From assembly GCF_027923555.1 (NCBI RefSeq), contig NZ_AP025523.1, positions 1,802,484 through 1,866,483 of the forward strand: a stretch of DNA of 64,000 nt, written 5' to 3'. Below are positions 1 through 9,229 of the stretch, in pieces; the first letter of the stretch is position 1; each line of letters opens with the position of its first letter. The translations under genes were made by a program, and so were the position numbers. The notes under the pieces were generated by a model that had not been told where the DNA came from, did no database searches, and worked only from the letters and a program-made list of their open reading frames with translations. This stretch comes from Vulcanimicrobium alpinum. GTDB taxonomy: Bacteria; Vulcanimicrobiota; Vulcanimicrobiia; Vulcanimicrobiales; Vulcanimicrobiaceae.

Positions 1-1
1 G

Positions 2-139
2 GTTCACAACCGCCCGGTCTACGGCTTACGCCTCGGCAAGTCCCTCGATTTGATCGCGCTCGCGCGCTACGCGAACCCCGAAGTGCTAGCTCAGCATCTC
101 GCCGAGCCAGCCCGACGCGCCGAGCAGCGCGAGGGCTAG
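2..139 (+). CDS. C-terminal fragment of unknown protein (5' end outside window)
   Basis: An open frame enters from the left edge and stops at TAG 137-139, giving 45 residues. Most codons end in G or C, as in real genes here. I do not recognise the family. The last 50 bases overlap the convergent end of the DUF2231 gene on the other strand, which is unusual. Either the frame is spurious near its end or the two genes share their 3' ends. Treat as tentative. Confidence 0.3.
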   Translation, partial: VHNRPVYGLRLGKSLDLIALARYANPEVLAQHLAEPARRAEQREG

Positions 140-560
140 GAGCGAGAGCGCGAGTTCGCCGGGTGCGACCGGCTCGTTGCGCGTCTCCTCCCGGCGCAGC
201 CGCCGCTCGCGCCCGCCGAGATGCGGTGAGAGCCCGAGCGTGGTCGCGTTGAGCGCGAGGTGCGCCGTCGCCGTGCCGTGTTGCCGGCCGGCGTGCCGGC
301 GGGGATCTTCGTGGAATCAAGGTAGCCGAAGAACGCGGCCGCCGCGCCGCCGACCAGTCCCGTCTTCGCCACCGCCGCCGAGCCGCGCGCAAAGACGCGC
401 GGTTTCTGGCTGCGGCGAGGCGAATCGAATAGCAGGTTCGCGACGAACGCGCCGATCGGCAGCTTCACCGCGATCGGATGCGTCGGATGGCCGTAGATCC
501 CGGCGAGCGGCGTGCTCGGCTCCTTGATCTCCCGCAACCTTGGTCGGTCTCGCCGTTCAT
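86..560 (-). pseudogene. DUF2231 membrane protein, frameshifted
   Basis: Reading from the right, one frame gives the family's opening (a YGHPTHPIAV-like stretch, then a hydrophobic segment). It continues to about position 265 with GYLDSTKIPAG. The rest of the family (an H-x-x-LN helix, then a hydrophobic C-terminus ending GEMLS) continues in another frame to TAG at 86-88. A second frame change is implied at the 5' end. The ATG at 558-560, which overlaps the previous gene's stop as ATGA, is not in frame with the conserved part, although an in-frame TTG at 535-537 could serve instead. DUF2231 proteins are four-helix membrane proteins of unknown function. This copy is broken or mis-assembled. 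Confidence 0.6.
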
Positions 561-775
561 TCTTCCGCGTTGTCGCCGACGCCGACGGACGCGCCGTAGG
601 ACGACGGGATCGCGCCGGATTTTGTGCGCGTGCTCGTTCCGTCGACCGTCTCGATCTGGTCCGTTTCGGGATCGGTCTGCGCGAGAACGTCATCGCCGCC
701 AACCGTGCGCGCGTTGGTTTGCGTGAGTTCCGGTTCGGGCTGCTCGTTGGCGGGGTTCGTGCTGCCGGTATCCAT
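557..775 (-). CDS. Small acidic hypothetical protein (72 aa)
   Basis: The ATG at 773-775 opens a 72-residue frame rich in Thr, Asp, Glu and Gln, with no membrane segment and no Cys. It lies 19 bases downstream of the haloacid dehalogenase-like gene, and its stop overlaps the ATG of the DUF2231 gene. The tight packing favours a real gene in a four-gene minus-strand operon. The composition suggests a soluble, probably disordered protein. I do not recognise it. Confidence 0.5.
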   Translation of the reverse strand: MDTGSTNPANEQPEPELTQTNARTVGGDDVLAQTDPETDQIETVDGTSTRTKSGAIPSSYGASVGVGDNAEE

Positions 776-794
776 GCCGGCGCCCGTACCCGCT

Positions 795-1469
795 TTACGG
801 CGCCGTGACGAACGCTTCCAAGTCGTGCAGCCCGGCGAGCGCGATCTCCGGCGCCGGCGTGAGCCGTTCCGGCGTAGCGCGGCTGCGGTTGCACCACGCG
901 ACGCGAAAGCCGAAGTGCGACGCGCCCCACGCGTCCCACGCGTTCGACGAGACGAAGACGATCTCACGCGGCGTGCAAGCGAAGCGCGCCGTCGCGAGCG
1001 CGTAGACACGCGGATCGGGCTTGTACGCGCGCACCGCGTCGACGCAGAGCACGTCGTCGAGCAGCGGGAGCAGCCCGGCGTGCCGCAGCGCGTCGCGGGC
1101 GCTGGCGGGGACGCCGTTCGTCAGTACCGCGAGCGGCATGGTCCGTCCGCGCAGGCGCGTCAGTGCGGGAACGGCGTCGGGATGCGGCGGCATCAAACGG
1201 ACCGTCTGCAGCAATGTCGCGCGTGTCGCAACGTCGAGCGCGACGCCGCGCTGCTCGGAGACGAACTCCAGCGCGAGCGCGCTGACGTCGTCGAAATCAC
1301 GGTACGCCTGCGCGAGCGAGGAGAGAAACGCATATTCCAACTGCTTGCGGCGCCAGTCGCCGACGAACGCCGGCGCATCGGGAACGCCGGCCGCCGCGAA
1401 CGACGAGGCCATCCCCCCGATGTCGAGCAGCGTACCGTACAGATCGAAGCAGACGGCGGCGATGTGCAA
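795..1469 (-). CDS. HAD-superfamily hydrolase, type II haloacid dehalogenase-like
   Basis: A 224-residue protein with all HAD motifs in order. The nucleophile loop is FDLYGTLLD (Asp9, with Tyr11 rather than a second Asp). Motif II is VLTNG, the conserved Lys is in AYKPDPR, and motif IV is VSSNAWDAWGA. The last pattern, with Ser-Ser-Asn-Ala-Trp-Asp, is typical of L-2-haloacid dehalogenases, which remove halide from 2-haloalkanoates through an Asp-ester. The length matches that family (about 220-230 residues). It starts 3 bases after the YqeG-like gene, so the two are probably co-transcribed. The substrate is not provable: many members are ordinary phosphatases. Confidence 0.8.
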   Translation of the reverse strand: MHIAAVCFDLYGTLLDIGGMASSFAAAGVPDAPAFVGDWRRKQLEYAFLSSLAQAYRDFDDVSALALEFVSEQRGVALDVATRATLLQTVRLMPPHPDAVPALTRLRGRTMPLAVLTNGVPASARDALRHAGLLPLLDDVLCVDAVRAYKPDPRVYALATARFACTPREIVFVSSNAWDAWGASHFGFRVAWCNRSRATPERLTPAPEIALAGLHDLEAFVTAP

Positions 1470-1472
1470 CGG

Positions 1473-1955
1473 TCAGGTTCTCCCGGCGATGGTGCGTTCG
1501 AGGAATCGCAGAACGCGCGTGAGCGGAAAGTCGCGCGCATCCAGCGGCTGCGTGAGCAGCGTGCGCAGTCCGACCAACTTCGCCCCGAGCACGTCGGTGA
1601 AGAGCTGGTCGCCGATCACGATCGTCGCGCCGCGCGGCGTGCCGAGCAGACGGAGCGCGCGCACGAACGCGAACGGCAGCGGTTTGAGCGCGTTCGGCAC
1701 CACCGGGATGCCGAGCTGCGCGCCGACCGACCCGACGCGTTCGGTGAAATTATTCGACACGAGAACGAGCGCGAAGCCGCGCTGCTGCGCCGTTCGCACC
1801 CAGTCCGCGACCCCGGGTGCAAGTTCCGGCCGGCGGTACTCGCAGACGGTGTTGTCGAGGTCGACGACGATGCCGCGGATCCCGAGCGCCGCGAGTTCGT
1901 CGAGGGAGACGTCGGGCAGCGTCTGGGCGTGATGGTCGGCGCGGAACCTCTCCAC
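1473..1955 (-). CDS. YqeG-family HAD-IIIA phosphatase
   Basis: About 160 residues from a GTG at 1953-1955. The frame stays open upstream, but only from this point does the sequence match the family. Motifs are VVDLDNTV (the catalytic Asp pair), LVSNN, a Lys in NALKPLPF and the acidic IGDQLFTD loop. YqeG proteins are small cytoplasmic HAD phosphatases, often linked to ribosome-associated GTPases or mitochondrial-type phosphatidylglycerophosphate phosphatase. The exact substrate here is unknown. It is the first gene of a minus-strand operon and is divergent from nrdJ, so the two may share the intergenic control region at 1956-2230. Confidence 0.8.
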   Translation of the reverse strand: MERFRADHHAQTLPDVSLDELAALGIRGIVVDLDNTVCEYRRPELAPGVADWVRTAQQRGFALVLVSNNFTERVGSVGAQLGIPVVPNALKPLPFAFVRALRLLGTPRGATIVIGDQLFTDVLGAKLVGLRTLLTQPLDARDFPLTRVLRFLERTIAGRT

Positions 1956-2077
1956 GCTATCCCCGGTTCCGTCCACAGCCCGCTCACCCCGCTCGCCGGG
2001 CCTCCACAGGCGAGCCCCGATCCATCCCCGGGAAAAAGAAGTTCTCCGCTCCCCCTCCACAAGGTCCTCGGACTGCG

Positions 2078-2123
2078 ATACAATATCTAGTACAGCCCGG
2101 CGGCGTAGACCACTAGATAGTGT
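2078..2123 (+). promoter_or_regulatory. Two NrdR boxes upstream of nrdJ
   Basis: Two 16-bp sites resembling the NrdR consensus (acaCwAtATaTwGtgt) lie at 2078-2093 (ATACAATATCTAGTAC) and 2108-2123 (GACCACTAGATAGTGT). Their starts are 30 bases apart, close to the three-helical-turn spacing known for NrdR box pairs. NrdR is the ATP/dATP-sensing repressor of bacterial ribonucleotide reductase genes. The site lies 30-75 bases upstream of the predicted -35 element. Its position next to a ribonucleotide reductase gene is strong support. Confidence 0.8.
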
Positions 2124-2152
2124 GCCGATACCGCCCGATGGCACGATTGGAC

Positions 2153-2182
2153 TTGACGAAGTACGAACGTATGTTCGATACT
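2153..2182 (+). promoter_or_regulatory. Predicted sigma-70-type promoter of nrdJ
   Basis: A TTGACG -35 element (2153-2158) and a GATACT -10 element (2177-2182) are separated by 18 bases. Both match housekeeping consensus well. They sit about 50 bases upstream of the nrdJ start, with an AAAGAGG ribosome site ending 8 bases before the ATG. The spacer holds the LexA box. Confidence 0.65.
2164..2177. promoter_or_regulatory. LexA (SOS) box inside the nrdJ promoter
   Basis: CGAACGTATGTTCG is a perfect 14-bp palindrome and fits the Gram-positive type LexA/DinR operator (CGAAC-N4-GTTCG). It fills the spacer between the -35 and -10 hexamers, where a bound repressor would block RNA polymerase. This predicts that the reductase is induced by DNA damage. 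LexA itself is not in the window. Confidence 0.75.
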
Positions 2183-2230
2183 CGTGAGCCCATCGTTTGA
2201 AGCGCTTTTCGCGACAAAGAGGCAGCCGGC

Positions 2231-5200
2231 ATGAAGTTCTCGCGCACCTACTCCGCTCCCGGCGATCCCTACGCCGGTCTGTCCTTCGATGCGCGCACCT
2301 CGCGCATCGCCAACCCCGACGGCAAAGTGGTCTTCGAGCTCAAGGACGCGCAAATCCCGAGCGGCTGGTCCCAGGTCGCGACCGACATCATCGCCCAGAA
2401 ATACTTCCGCAAGGCCGGCATCCCCGACACGCTCCTCAAGGTCCCCGAGGACGGCGTCCCCAAGTGGCTCTGGCGCTCGGAGCCCGCGCCCGGCGCGAAA
2501 TTCGGTCCCGAAACCGACGCTCGCCAGGTCTTCCACCGCCTCGCCGGCTGCTGGACGTACTGGGGCTTCAAGCACGGCTACTTCGACGACGAGTTCCAGG
2601 CCCGCACGTATTACGAGGAGATGTGCGCGATGCTGGCGCGCCAGATCGGCGCCCCCAACTCACCGCAGTGGTTCAACACCGGCCTGCACTGGGCGTACGG
2701 CATCGCCGGCCCCGCACAAGGGCACTGGTACGTCGATCCCAAGACCGGCGACCTCGCGCAGTCGACGTCCGCGTACGAGCATGCGTCCGCACACGCGTGC
2801 TTCATCCAATCGGTGCGGGACGATCTCGTCAACGAGGGCGGCATCATGGACTTGTGGGTCCGTGAGGCACGCATTTTCAAGCATGGCGCGGGCACCGGCT
2901 CCGACTTCTCCAACATCCGTGCGGAGGGCGAGCGCCTCTCCGGCGGCGGCACGAGTTCCGGCCTCATGTCGTTCTTGCGTGTCGGCGATCGCGCTGCGGG
3001 TGCGATCAAGAGCGGCGGAACGACGCGACGTGCTGCCAAGATGGTCGTGCTGAAACTCGACCACCCCGACATCGAAGATTTCATCACGTGGAAAGTGACG
3101 GAGGAGCAAAAGGTCTCCGATCTCGTCGCCGGCTCCATCACCTGTGAGAAGCATCTCAATGCGATCCTCCGAGCAGCGTATGACGAAACGATTCCGGAAT
3201 CGGCACGACTCGACCCCGCGCTGAACCCTGCGCTGCGTTCTGCGATCCGTGCATCGCTCTCCGCTGGTATTCCGCAAGGAAACGTCCAGTACGCGCTCGA
3301 TTTTGCTCGTCAGGGCTATCGGGAATTGGTAATCGAGACCTACGACACGAATTGGGATTCCAAGGCGTATGGGACGGTCTCCGGCCAAAATTCGAACAAC
3401 TCTATTCGAATTCCGAACGAGTTCTTCGCCCGACTCGATGCAGGTCAGACCTGGGATCTCACATCGCGCACGAACGGCACGGTGATGAAGTCCGTGCCTG
3501 CAGCAGACCTGTGGGAACGAATCGCCGTTGCAGCATGGCAATGCGCCGATCCTGGGGTGCAGTACGACACCACGATCAACGAATGGCATACCTGCGCAGT
3601 CGACGGACGCATCAACGCCAGCAATCCGTGCAGCGAATACCTTTTCCTCGATGATACCGGGTGCAACCTAGCAAGTCTGAACCTCGTCACGTTTCTCGCA
3701 GAAAATGGGCATTTCGACGCGAAGCGCTTTGCGGAAGCCTGCCGTATCTGGACGTTCACCCTCGAGATCACCGTGCTGATGGCGCAATATCCGTCACGCG
3801 AGATCGCCAAACGTTCGTTCGAGTACCGCACGCTCGGCCTCGGTTATGCGAATATGGGCACCTTGCTGATGCGCCTGGGGCTGCCGTATGATTCGAACGA
3901 AGGATTCGGCTGGTGCGCCGCCATCTCGTCGTTGATGACGGGTGCTGCGTACAAGACGTCCGCGGAGATCGCGCGCGAACTGGGCGCCTTTGCTGCGTAC
4001 GATCGCAATCAAGAATCGATGGGGCGCGTTCTCCGAAATCATCGTCGAGCAGCGTATGCGGCGCCGAACGAAGAGTACGAGGAGCTCACGGTAACGCCCA
4101 CGACGCATCAGCCGACGCTGTTCACTCAAGAGACGTGGGCCCTCGCACGTTCGACGTGGGACAACGCGCTGGCCATCGGCGAAGTCGCGGGTTACCGCAA
4201 CGCCCAAGTGACGGTCATCGCGCCGACGGGGTGCCTCGTTGGGGAAACGCTCGTCGCCACCGACCGCGGTTTTGTGCGCCTCGATCGGCTGGGCAATGTC
4301 GACGGCGATCAGTGGCAAGACGTCGACTTCCGCGTCCTTACCGACGATGGCGAACAGAAAGCGACGAAATTCTATATCAACGGCGTGGAACGCACGCGCA
4401 AGATCACGACGGCAAACGGCTATGTCATCCAGGGCACGCCGGCACATCGCGTCAAGGTCGTCGACCCGGCGAGCGGAGATCTCGTCTGGAAGCGTTTCGG
4501 TGATATCGGCTCCGACGATGTCGTCGCGCTTTCGATGGGAGCGCTCGTCGGAGCACCCCACAGCGTTGCACTCCCGCCGCTTGGCGAAGAATACTGGACG
4601 GCCGATTACACAACGCGCGTCCCGCGTACGGTCACCGCCGAACTCGCGGAAATCGTCGGCTACTTCATGGGCGACGGGTCGCTGCATTCGGAAGGTCTGC
4701 GGTTTTGCGTCGCCGCGGCCGACCACGACGTGCTCGAGCATCTCTCGGCGCGTATCCGGACGTTGTTCGCGATCGAACCGCTGGTAAGCGATAAGGGCGG
4801 GTACTTCGAGCTTGCTGCAAATTCCGTCGCCTTAACGATGTGGTGGGAAGCTTGCGGCTTTGCGAAGCTTCCTTCAACCGCCGATCATCGAGGGAAGGGC
4901 TATGTGCCCCGCATTCCCGATGCTATTCTGGCCACCAATGATCCAGTGATCTACGCTGCGTTTCTGCGCGGTCTCTACGAAGCCGCCGGAACAGTGACCA
5001 ACGGCGCGGCCTGCTGGTCGACGGTCAACCGCACGTTCTCGGAAGACGTGAAGGCGGTTCTGTTGGGTCTGGGTATTCCGACGAGCACGAAGATTGACAC
5101 GACGGGTTGGGGACAGAGCGATCGGTACGTTCTGCGCGTGCGCAACGCGGCATACGCTCAGACGTTTGCGGAGCGGATCGGCTTCTTGGGAAGCCGAAAA

Positions 5201-7081
5201 CAGCAAGCGACCGTCGTATCGACGGCAGTCCAAGGCACCCACGGAGACGCGGTTTCCCTTCCCGACGATCTCGTCCGCTCTCTCGTGCCGACCTCTAACG
5301 AACTGTATTCGCGCGTGCAGTTATACCGCCATCCGAACGATGGTGCGATCAGCCGCGCCTCGGCCACCGCGCTTCTCGAGCAAACGGAGCATCCCCAAGT
5401 CACCGCAGCGCTCAACTTCTTCTACGATCGCGTCGCATCGAACGAAGACGGCGGCGAGCGCCTGACGTACGATCTTTCCGTGCCTGCCAATGTCACGTAC
5501 GTCGCGAACGGGTTCATCTCGCACAACACGATCGGCCTTGTCATGGACTGTGATACGACCGGGATCGAGCCGGATTTCGCGCTAGTGAAATTCAAAAAGC
5601 TCGCGGGTGGCGGCTACTTCAAAATTGTCAATCAATCCGTCGAGCCTGCGTTGCGCCGGTTGGGGTACAACAACGACCAGATCGCAGCCATCGAGACCTT
5701 CGCCAAAGGCACGAACACTCTTGAAGGTGCACCGCACGTCAATCGAGCGACGCTCAAAGCGCGCGGATTTGACGACGATGCGCTAACGCGCGTCGAGGCG
5801 GGCCTTCCTGGAGCGTTTGATATCGGCTTCGTGTTCAATCAGCACGTGCTCGGCCTGGAGTTCTGCAAACAGAACCTCGGCATGACCGATCAGCAGCTCG
5901 CCGATTGGAATCACTCGATCCTGCGCGATACACTTGGTTTCACGAACGCGCAGATCGAGGAAGCATCCGACGTCATCTGTGGCCGGATGACCCTCGAGGG
6001 TGCGCCGTTCCTCAAGGACGAGCACTTGCCGGTTTTCGACTGCGCGACCCCGTGCGGCAAACACGGAGCGCGATTCATTCGCCCCCTCGCGCACGTCGAC
6101 ATGATGGCGGCGGCGCAGCCGTTCGTTTCCGGTGCGATCTCCAAAACCATCAACCTTCCCCAGTCGGCGACGATCGCCGACGTCAAGGAAGCCTACCGCT
6201 ATTCGTGGGAGCGGATGGTCAAGGCGGTCGCCCTTTACCGCGACGGCTCGAAGCTCTCGCAGCCGCTCGCCGCGAGCTATGACATCGGCGGCGGAGACGA
6301 CCTCGATCAGCCGCAGACCACCGGCTACGACGGCCCGGTCCGCGTCGCCGAGCGCGTCGTCTACCGGTACATCGCCAAGCGCCGGCGGATGCCGGATCGC
6401 CGCGGCGGCTACACGCAAAAGGCGGTCATCGGCGGCCACAAAGTCTATCTGCGTACCGGCGAGTACAACGATCAGTCGCTCGGCGAGATCTTCATCGACA
6501 TGCACAAGGAGGGCGCCGCCTTCCGCAGCCTGATGAACAATTTCGCGATCGCAGTGTCGCTCGGGCTGCAGCACGGCGTACCGCTCGAAGAATATGTGGA
6601 CGCGTTCACGTTCACACGCTTCGAGCCGAACGGCCCGGTCGTCGGCCACGAGAACATCAAGATGGCGACGTCCATCCTCGACTACATCTTCCGCGAACTC
6701 GCCGTGAGCTATCTCGGCCGCTACGATCTCGCACAGGTGCAGCCGTCGCAAGCCGTAGACGCGATGGGCCCGGAACCCGAGTACGTCGGCGAAGAGGAAA
6801 TGGAAGTCCGCACCTACACGCAACCGAAGGCGATCGCGCCGGCCGCAACGCCCCCCCCCGCGACGCCGGTCACGCGCACTCCTGAACCCGTCGGGGTCGT
6901 CTTGGTAACGCCCACCGTGTCCGGAACCGCGAAAGGTCAGATCGTCGCGGCGAAGGCACGCGAAGCGATTGCCAAAGGCTACAGCGGTGATGCCTGCACG
7001 CAGTGCGGTCAGTTCACGCTCGTACGGAACGGCACGTGCCTGAAGTGCGACAGTTGCGGAACGACCAGCGGTTGCTCGTAG
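2231..7081 (+). CDS. nrdJ: Adenosylcobalamin-dependent ribonucleotide reductase (class II) with intein
   Basis: The 1616-residue precursor loses a 432-residue intein to leave about 1184 residues, a normal length for bacterial NrdJ. The enzyme makes dNTP precursors from ribonucleotides using a B12-derived radical and no oxygen. Visible signatures are the [11 protein letters not shown] loop, NPCSEY (the radical-bearing Cys), GCNLASLNL, and a C-terminal Cys cluster (CTQCG...CLKCDSCG...GC) that carries reducing equivalents. An AAAGAGG site ends 8 bases before the ATG. NrdR boxes and a LexA box lie upstream and a perfect terminator downstream, so the gene is probably monocistronic. Codons ending in A or T are about 11% near the 5' end (hand count, 64 codons) but about 39% at 3182-3421 (80 codons). 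The middle of the gene therefore looks foreign. Confidence 0.97.
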   Translation: MKFSRTYSAPGDPYAGLSFDARTSRIANPDGKVVFELKDAQIPSGWSQVATDIIAQKYFRKAGIPDTLLKVPEDGVPKWLWRSEPAPGAKFGPETDARQVFHRLAGCWTYWGFKHGYFDDEFQARTYYEEMCAMLARQIGAPNSPQWFNTGLHWAYGIAGPAQGHWYVDPKTGDLAQSTSAYEHASAHACFIQSVRDDLVNEGGIMDLWVREARIFKHGAGTGSDFSNIRAEGERLSGGGTSSGLMSFLRVGDRAAGAIKSGGTTRRAAKMVVLKLDHPDIEDFITWKVTEEQKVSDLVAGSITCEKHLNAILRAAYDETIPESARLDPALNPALRSAIRASLSAGIPQGNVQYALDFARQGYRELVIETYDTNWDSKAYGTVSGQNSNNSIRIPNEFFARLDAGQTWDLTSRTNGTVMKSVPAADLWERIAVAAWQCADPGVQYDTTINEWHTCAVDGRINASNPCSEYLFLDDTGCNLASLNLVTFLAENGHFDAKRFAEACRIWTFTLEITVLMAQYPSREIAKRSFEYRTLGLGYANMGTLLMRLGLPYDSNEGFGWCAAISSLMTGAAYKTSAEIARELGAFAAYDRNQESMGRVLRNHRRAAYAAPNEEYEELTVTPTTHQPTLFTQETWALARSTWDNALAIGEVAGYRNAQVTVIAPTGCLVGETLVATDRGFVRLDRLGNVDGDQWQDVDFRVLTDDGEQKATKFYINGVERTRKITTANGYVIQGTPAHRVKVVDPASGDLVWKRFGDIGSDDVVALSMGALVGAPHSVALPPLGEEYWTADYTTRVPRTVTAELAEIVGYFMGDGSLHSEGLRFCVAAADHDVLEHLSARIRTLFAIEPLVSDKGGYFELAANSVALTMWWEACGFAKLPSTADHRGKGYVPRIPDAILATNDPVIYAAFLRGLYEAAGTVTNGAACWSTVNRTFSEDVKAVLLGLGIPTSTKIDTTGWGQSDRYVLRVRNAAYAQTFAERIGFLGSRKQQATVVSTAVQGTHGDAVSLPDDLVRSLVPTSNELYSRVQLYRHPNDGAISRASATALLEQTEHPQVTAALNFFYDRVASNEDGGERLTYDLSVPANVTYVANGFISHNTIGLVMDCDTTGIEPDFALVKFKKLAGGGYFKIVNQSVEPALRRLGYNNDQIAAIETFAKGTNTLEGAPHVNRATLKARGFDDDALTRVEAGLPGAFDIGFVFNQHVLGLEFCKQNLGMTDQQLADWNHSILRDTLGFTNAQIEEASDVICGRMTLEGAPFLKDEHLPVFDCATPCGKHGARFIRPLAHVDMMAAAQPFVSGAISKTINLPQSATIADVKEAYRYSWERMVKAVALYRDGSKLSQPLAASYDIGGGDDLDQPQTTGYDGPVRVAERVVYRYIAKRRRMPDRRGGYTQKAVIGGHKVYLRTGEYNDQSLGEIFIDMHKEGAAFRSLMNNFAIAVSLGLQHGVPLEEYVDAFTFTRFEPNGPVVGHENIKMATSILDYIFRELAVSYLGRYDLAQVQPSQAVDAMGPEPEYVGEEEMEVRTYTQPKAIAPAATPPPATPVTRTPEPVGVVLVTPTVSGTAKGQIVAAKAREAIAKGYSGDACTQCGQFTLVRNGTCLKCDSCGTTSGCS
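4232..5527 (+). other. Intein in NrdJ with LAGLIDADG endonuclease domain
   Basis: Residues 668-1099 of the precursor. It begins with Cys right after IAPTG, has splicing block B with GTPAHRV, and ends FISHN before Thr (TIGL), the expected nucleophiles for splicing. The insertion point is the nucleotide-binding/active-site APTG-TIG segment, a known intein site in ribonucleotide reductases. The first LAGLIDADG-type helix reads [10 protein letters not shown] with its catalytic Asp. The second reads [10 protein letters not shown], where the expected Asp is Ala. Splicing should work. Homing cleavage is probably weak or lost. Confidence 0.93.
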
Positions 7082-7113
7082 ACTCGTAAGCCGACCGACA
7101 CGCCAACCACGAG

Positions 7114-7140
7114 AACGGACCGATTCGTCGGTCCGTTTTT
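7114..7140 (+). terminator. Rho-independent terminator of nrdJ
   Basis: A perfect 10-bp stem (AACGGACCGA / TCGGTCCGTT) closes a TTCG tetraloop and runs into a T-rich tract. It lies 33 bases after the nrdJ stop. Confidence 0.92.
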
Positions 7141-7337
7141 CGTTTGCGGTCGCGTGACGGCGTTCTCACCGCGACCCGTTGCAGAGCCCACTGGCCCAGC
7201 GCTGCGAAGTAACCTGCGCGCAACCGCGCCGAACCGCCGCTTTCGTGCGAAACAGTTTTATCATTGGTTCGACTCGACGGAGATCCGCGGCGAGCCGCAC
7301 CGCGCGCACGATCGGCCGCAAACCAAACCGTCCGCAG

Positions 7338-8640
7338 TCACCCCGGGATGAACATCCGAATCGCAGCAAGGCCCATCACCGCCGTGGCGATCCAGCCCAG
7401 AACGATCGTCGGCCGGCCCACGGTGAACGCACCCATCGAGGACTTCTTCGACACCCAGACGATGATCACGACCATGAGCGGACGGCGACCACGCCGTCGA
7501 TCACGGCGCTCCAGAATAGCGCTTTCATCGGACTGATCGGCGAGTACTGAACCACCAAACCATAAAGCACGCTGACGGAGAGGACACCGTAAAACCCGCG
7601 CGCGCCCGTCGCTTTCCGCTCGAGAACTTCTTTCCAGCCGATCGCCTCCGAGAGCGCATAGGCAGCCGAACCTGCCAGCACCGGGACGCCGATCAGCCCG
7701 ACGCCGAGAATACCGCCGGCGAATAGCGTCGAGGCGAACCTGCCGCGCCAGCGGACGAAGCGCGCTCGCGGCCTGGGCGGGGGTGGTGATGTCGGAGATG
7801 CCGCCGACGTGCAACGTGACGGCGGTTGCGAGGATGATGAAATACGCGGAGATATCCGAGTAGAACATCCCGCTCCACGTATCCCCAGCGGATAGGCCGC
7901 AGTTCGGCCGGCGCGCACGCCGGTCGCGCACGAGCGGAGCTGCACTCCGGTCCGCCTGCATGTCCTCGACTTCCTCCGACGCTGTCAAAAACGAGATGCG
8001 GACTGATCGTCGTCCCGAACACGCCGAGATCACCGCCGCCGCGTTCGCGTCGACGTGCAGCTTCGGCCACACGGTTCGCAACGCCACCTCATGCCAAGGA
8101 ACGTGCACAGTGAAGGGCGCCGCCGCGTAGGCGATCAGCGAAAGGCTCAGCTACTGCTAGAAAAAGACGTATCGGTGATACGGCACGAACACTTGCAGCG
8201 CCAGCGTCGCGAGCACGAAGAACGCCGTCATGAGATGGCGGTCGATCCCGCTGACCAGCTGCGCCTCCTCGCCCATCGCCGCGACGTCGGCAGAGATGTT
8301 GAGCGTGTTCGCGATCAGGAGCAGCGGCACGACACACTGCAGCACGATCCGCGGAAACGCGCCCTTGATGTTGGCGGCGAGGCCCTTTCCCGTTACGCGA
8401 CCGATGCGCCCGCACATCGACTGGATTGCTGCCATCAGCGGAAACGGCAGCGGCATCGTCCGGAGCATGTTCCGCCCTAACTGCGGCGCGCGCACGACTG
8501 CGCACCGGCCTGAGAATATGTCGCGATCCCGCTCGGGTCGTCATCGGCAACGCCGGTGATGAGTTCGGGCCCGATTCGCCAACGGGTGCTCGCGCAGCCG
8601 CTCCCACGCAGTCTTGAGACTTGCCTGCCCCACCTTCATC
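7338..8640 (-). pseudogene. Nramp-family divalent metal transporter, decayed
   Basis: Family landmarks appear in the right order but in several frames. Near 8570-8520 is LITGVADDDPSGIATYSQ, the Nramp first-helix metal-binding motif (Asp-Pro-Ser/Asn-Gly). At 8495-8157 is an intact stretch with QSMCGRIGRVTGKGLA and VANT-like ANTLNISADVAAMG. Then a 7950-7470 stretch has SDISAYFIILATAVTLH and the later helices, and the C-terminus ends at 7338. At least four frame changes and an internal stop near 8157 separate them. Nramp proteins import Mn or Fe with protons. This copy cannot make a full protein. The 197 bases between it and the nrdJ terminator hold nothing I recognise. Confidence 0.8.
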
Positions 8641-8780
8641 GAACTCGCTGCACGCGAACGACGCCTCCCTCCAAGCCCTCGGTCGTTCAAGGCGCTTCTT
8701 CATCGGCTGCCAACGTCATCGGGGAACTTCACCGCCTGACCCTCGCTCTACGTACACACCATCCTTGAAAGGTTGAACCT

Positions 8781-8993
8781 GTGCGAAACACGGTTGACGG
8801 AAAACCCGAAACCACCACCTGGCCGGAACTCGCCGAAGGGCTATACGGATTTCTTACCGGCCGCGGCGCAAGCATCGAGTACCGCTTCGACGATATGCAG
8901 ATCGGTGTGCCGAGTGCCGCGCGTCCGGACGCGCCGCAGGCCGTCTGGCGTCTGAGCGGCGGACTGACGATCCGCACGACGGAACGGCCGTGA
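8781..8993 (+). CDS. Small hypothetical protein (70 aa)
   Basis: A GTG start at 8781, with AAAGG about 10 bases upstream, opens a 70-residue frame with GC-rich third positions. It has no signal peptide or membrane segment and is not recognised. Its stop overlaps the next gene's GTG. That gene in turn overlaps the oxidoreductase start, so three frames form one translationally coupled unit. An alternative TTG lies at 8772 in another frame. Confidence 0.45.
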   Translation: MRNTVDGKPETTTWPELAEGLYGFLTGRGASIEYRFDDMQIGVPSAARPDAPQAVWRLSGGLTIRTTERP

Positions 8994-9229
8994 TCGAAGC
9001 GAGCGCGATGCTCGCAGTGTCCGGTCCCGGCGTCTCGATCAACATCTACGGCACCGGCCGCATCCTCATTGCCGACGTGCGTGGGGATGCTTCCGCTCTC
9101 TTCGCCCTACTTCGCCATGCTGCGCCGCTCGTTCGCGGCTTGCGCAGCGCGTCGCGCCTCCTGCGCCGGGGGGGGCTGCGCGTGAACGTGCGCGTCGCGC
9201 GGGCGACGATCGCGCGCCTAGGCGCGTGA
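8990..9229 (+). CDS. Small hypothetical protein (79 aa)
   Basis: A GTG at 8990 overlaps the stop of the preceding small gene, and its own TGA overlaps the next gene's GTG (9226). The 79 residues have a hydrophobic first half (a GVSINIYGTGRILIADV stretch) and an Arg-rich C-terminal third. No family is recognised. The paired overlaps are the main evidence that it is translated. It may act with the 70-residue protein and the downstream oxidoreductase. Confidence 0.5.
   Translation: MIEASAMLAVSGPGVSINIYGTGRILIADVRGDASALFALLRHAAPLVRGLRSASRLLRRGGLRVNVRVARATIARLGA

Noticed and set aside
136-939. A 267-codon minus-strand frame covering the DUF2231 region.
   Set aside because: Only its middle third is protein-like (the DUF2231 start). 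The rest is Arg/Ser-rich noise in which the real genes use other frames.
7154-7351. A short plus-strand frame with RFRAKQFYHWF, slightly like the start of the rRNA methyltransferase RlmN.
   Set aside because: The similarity is only about ten residues, with no following radical-SAM Cys motif and no space for a gene before the Nramp relic.
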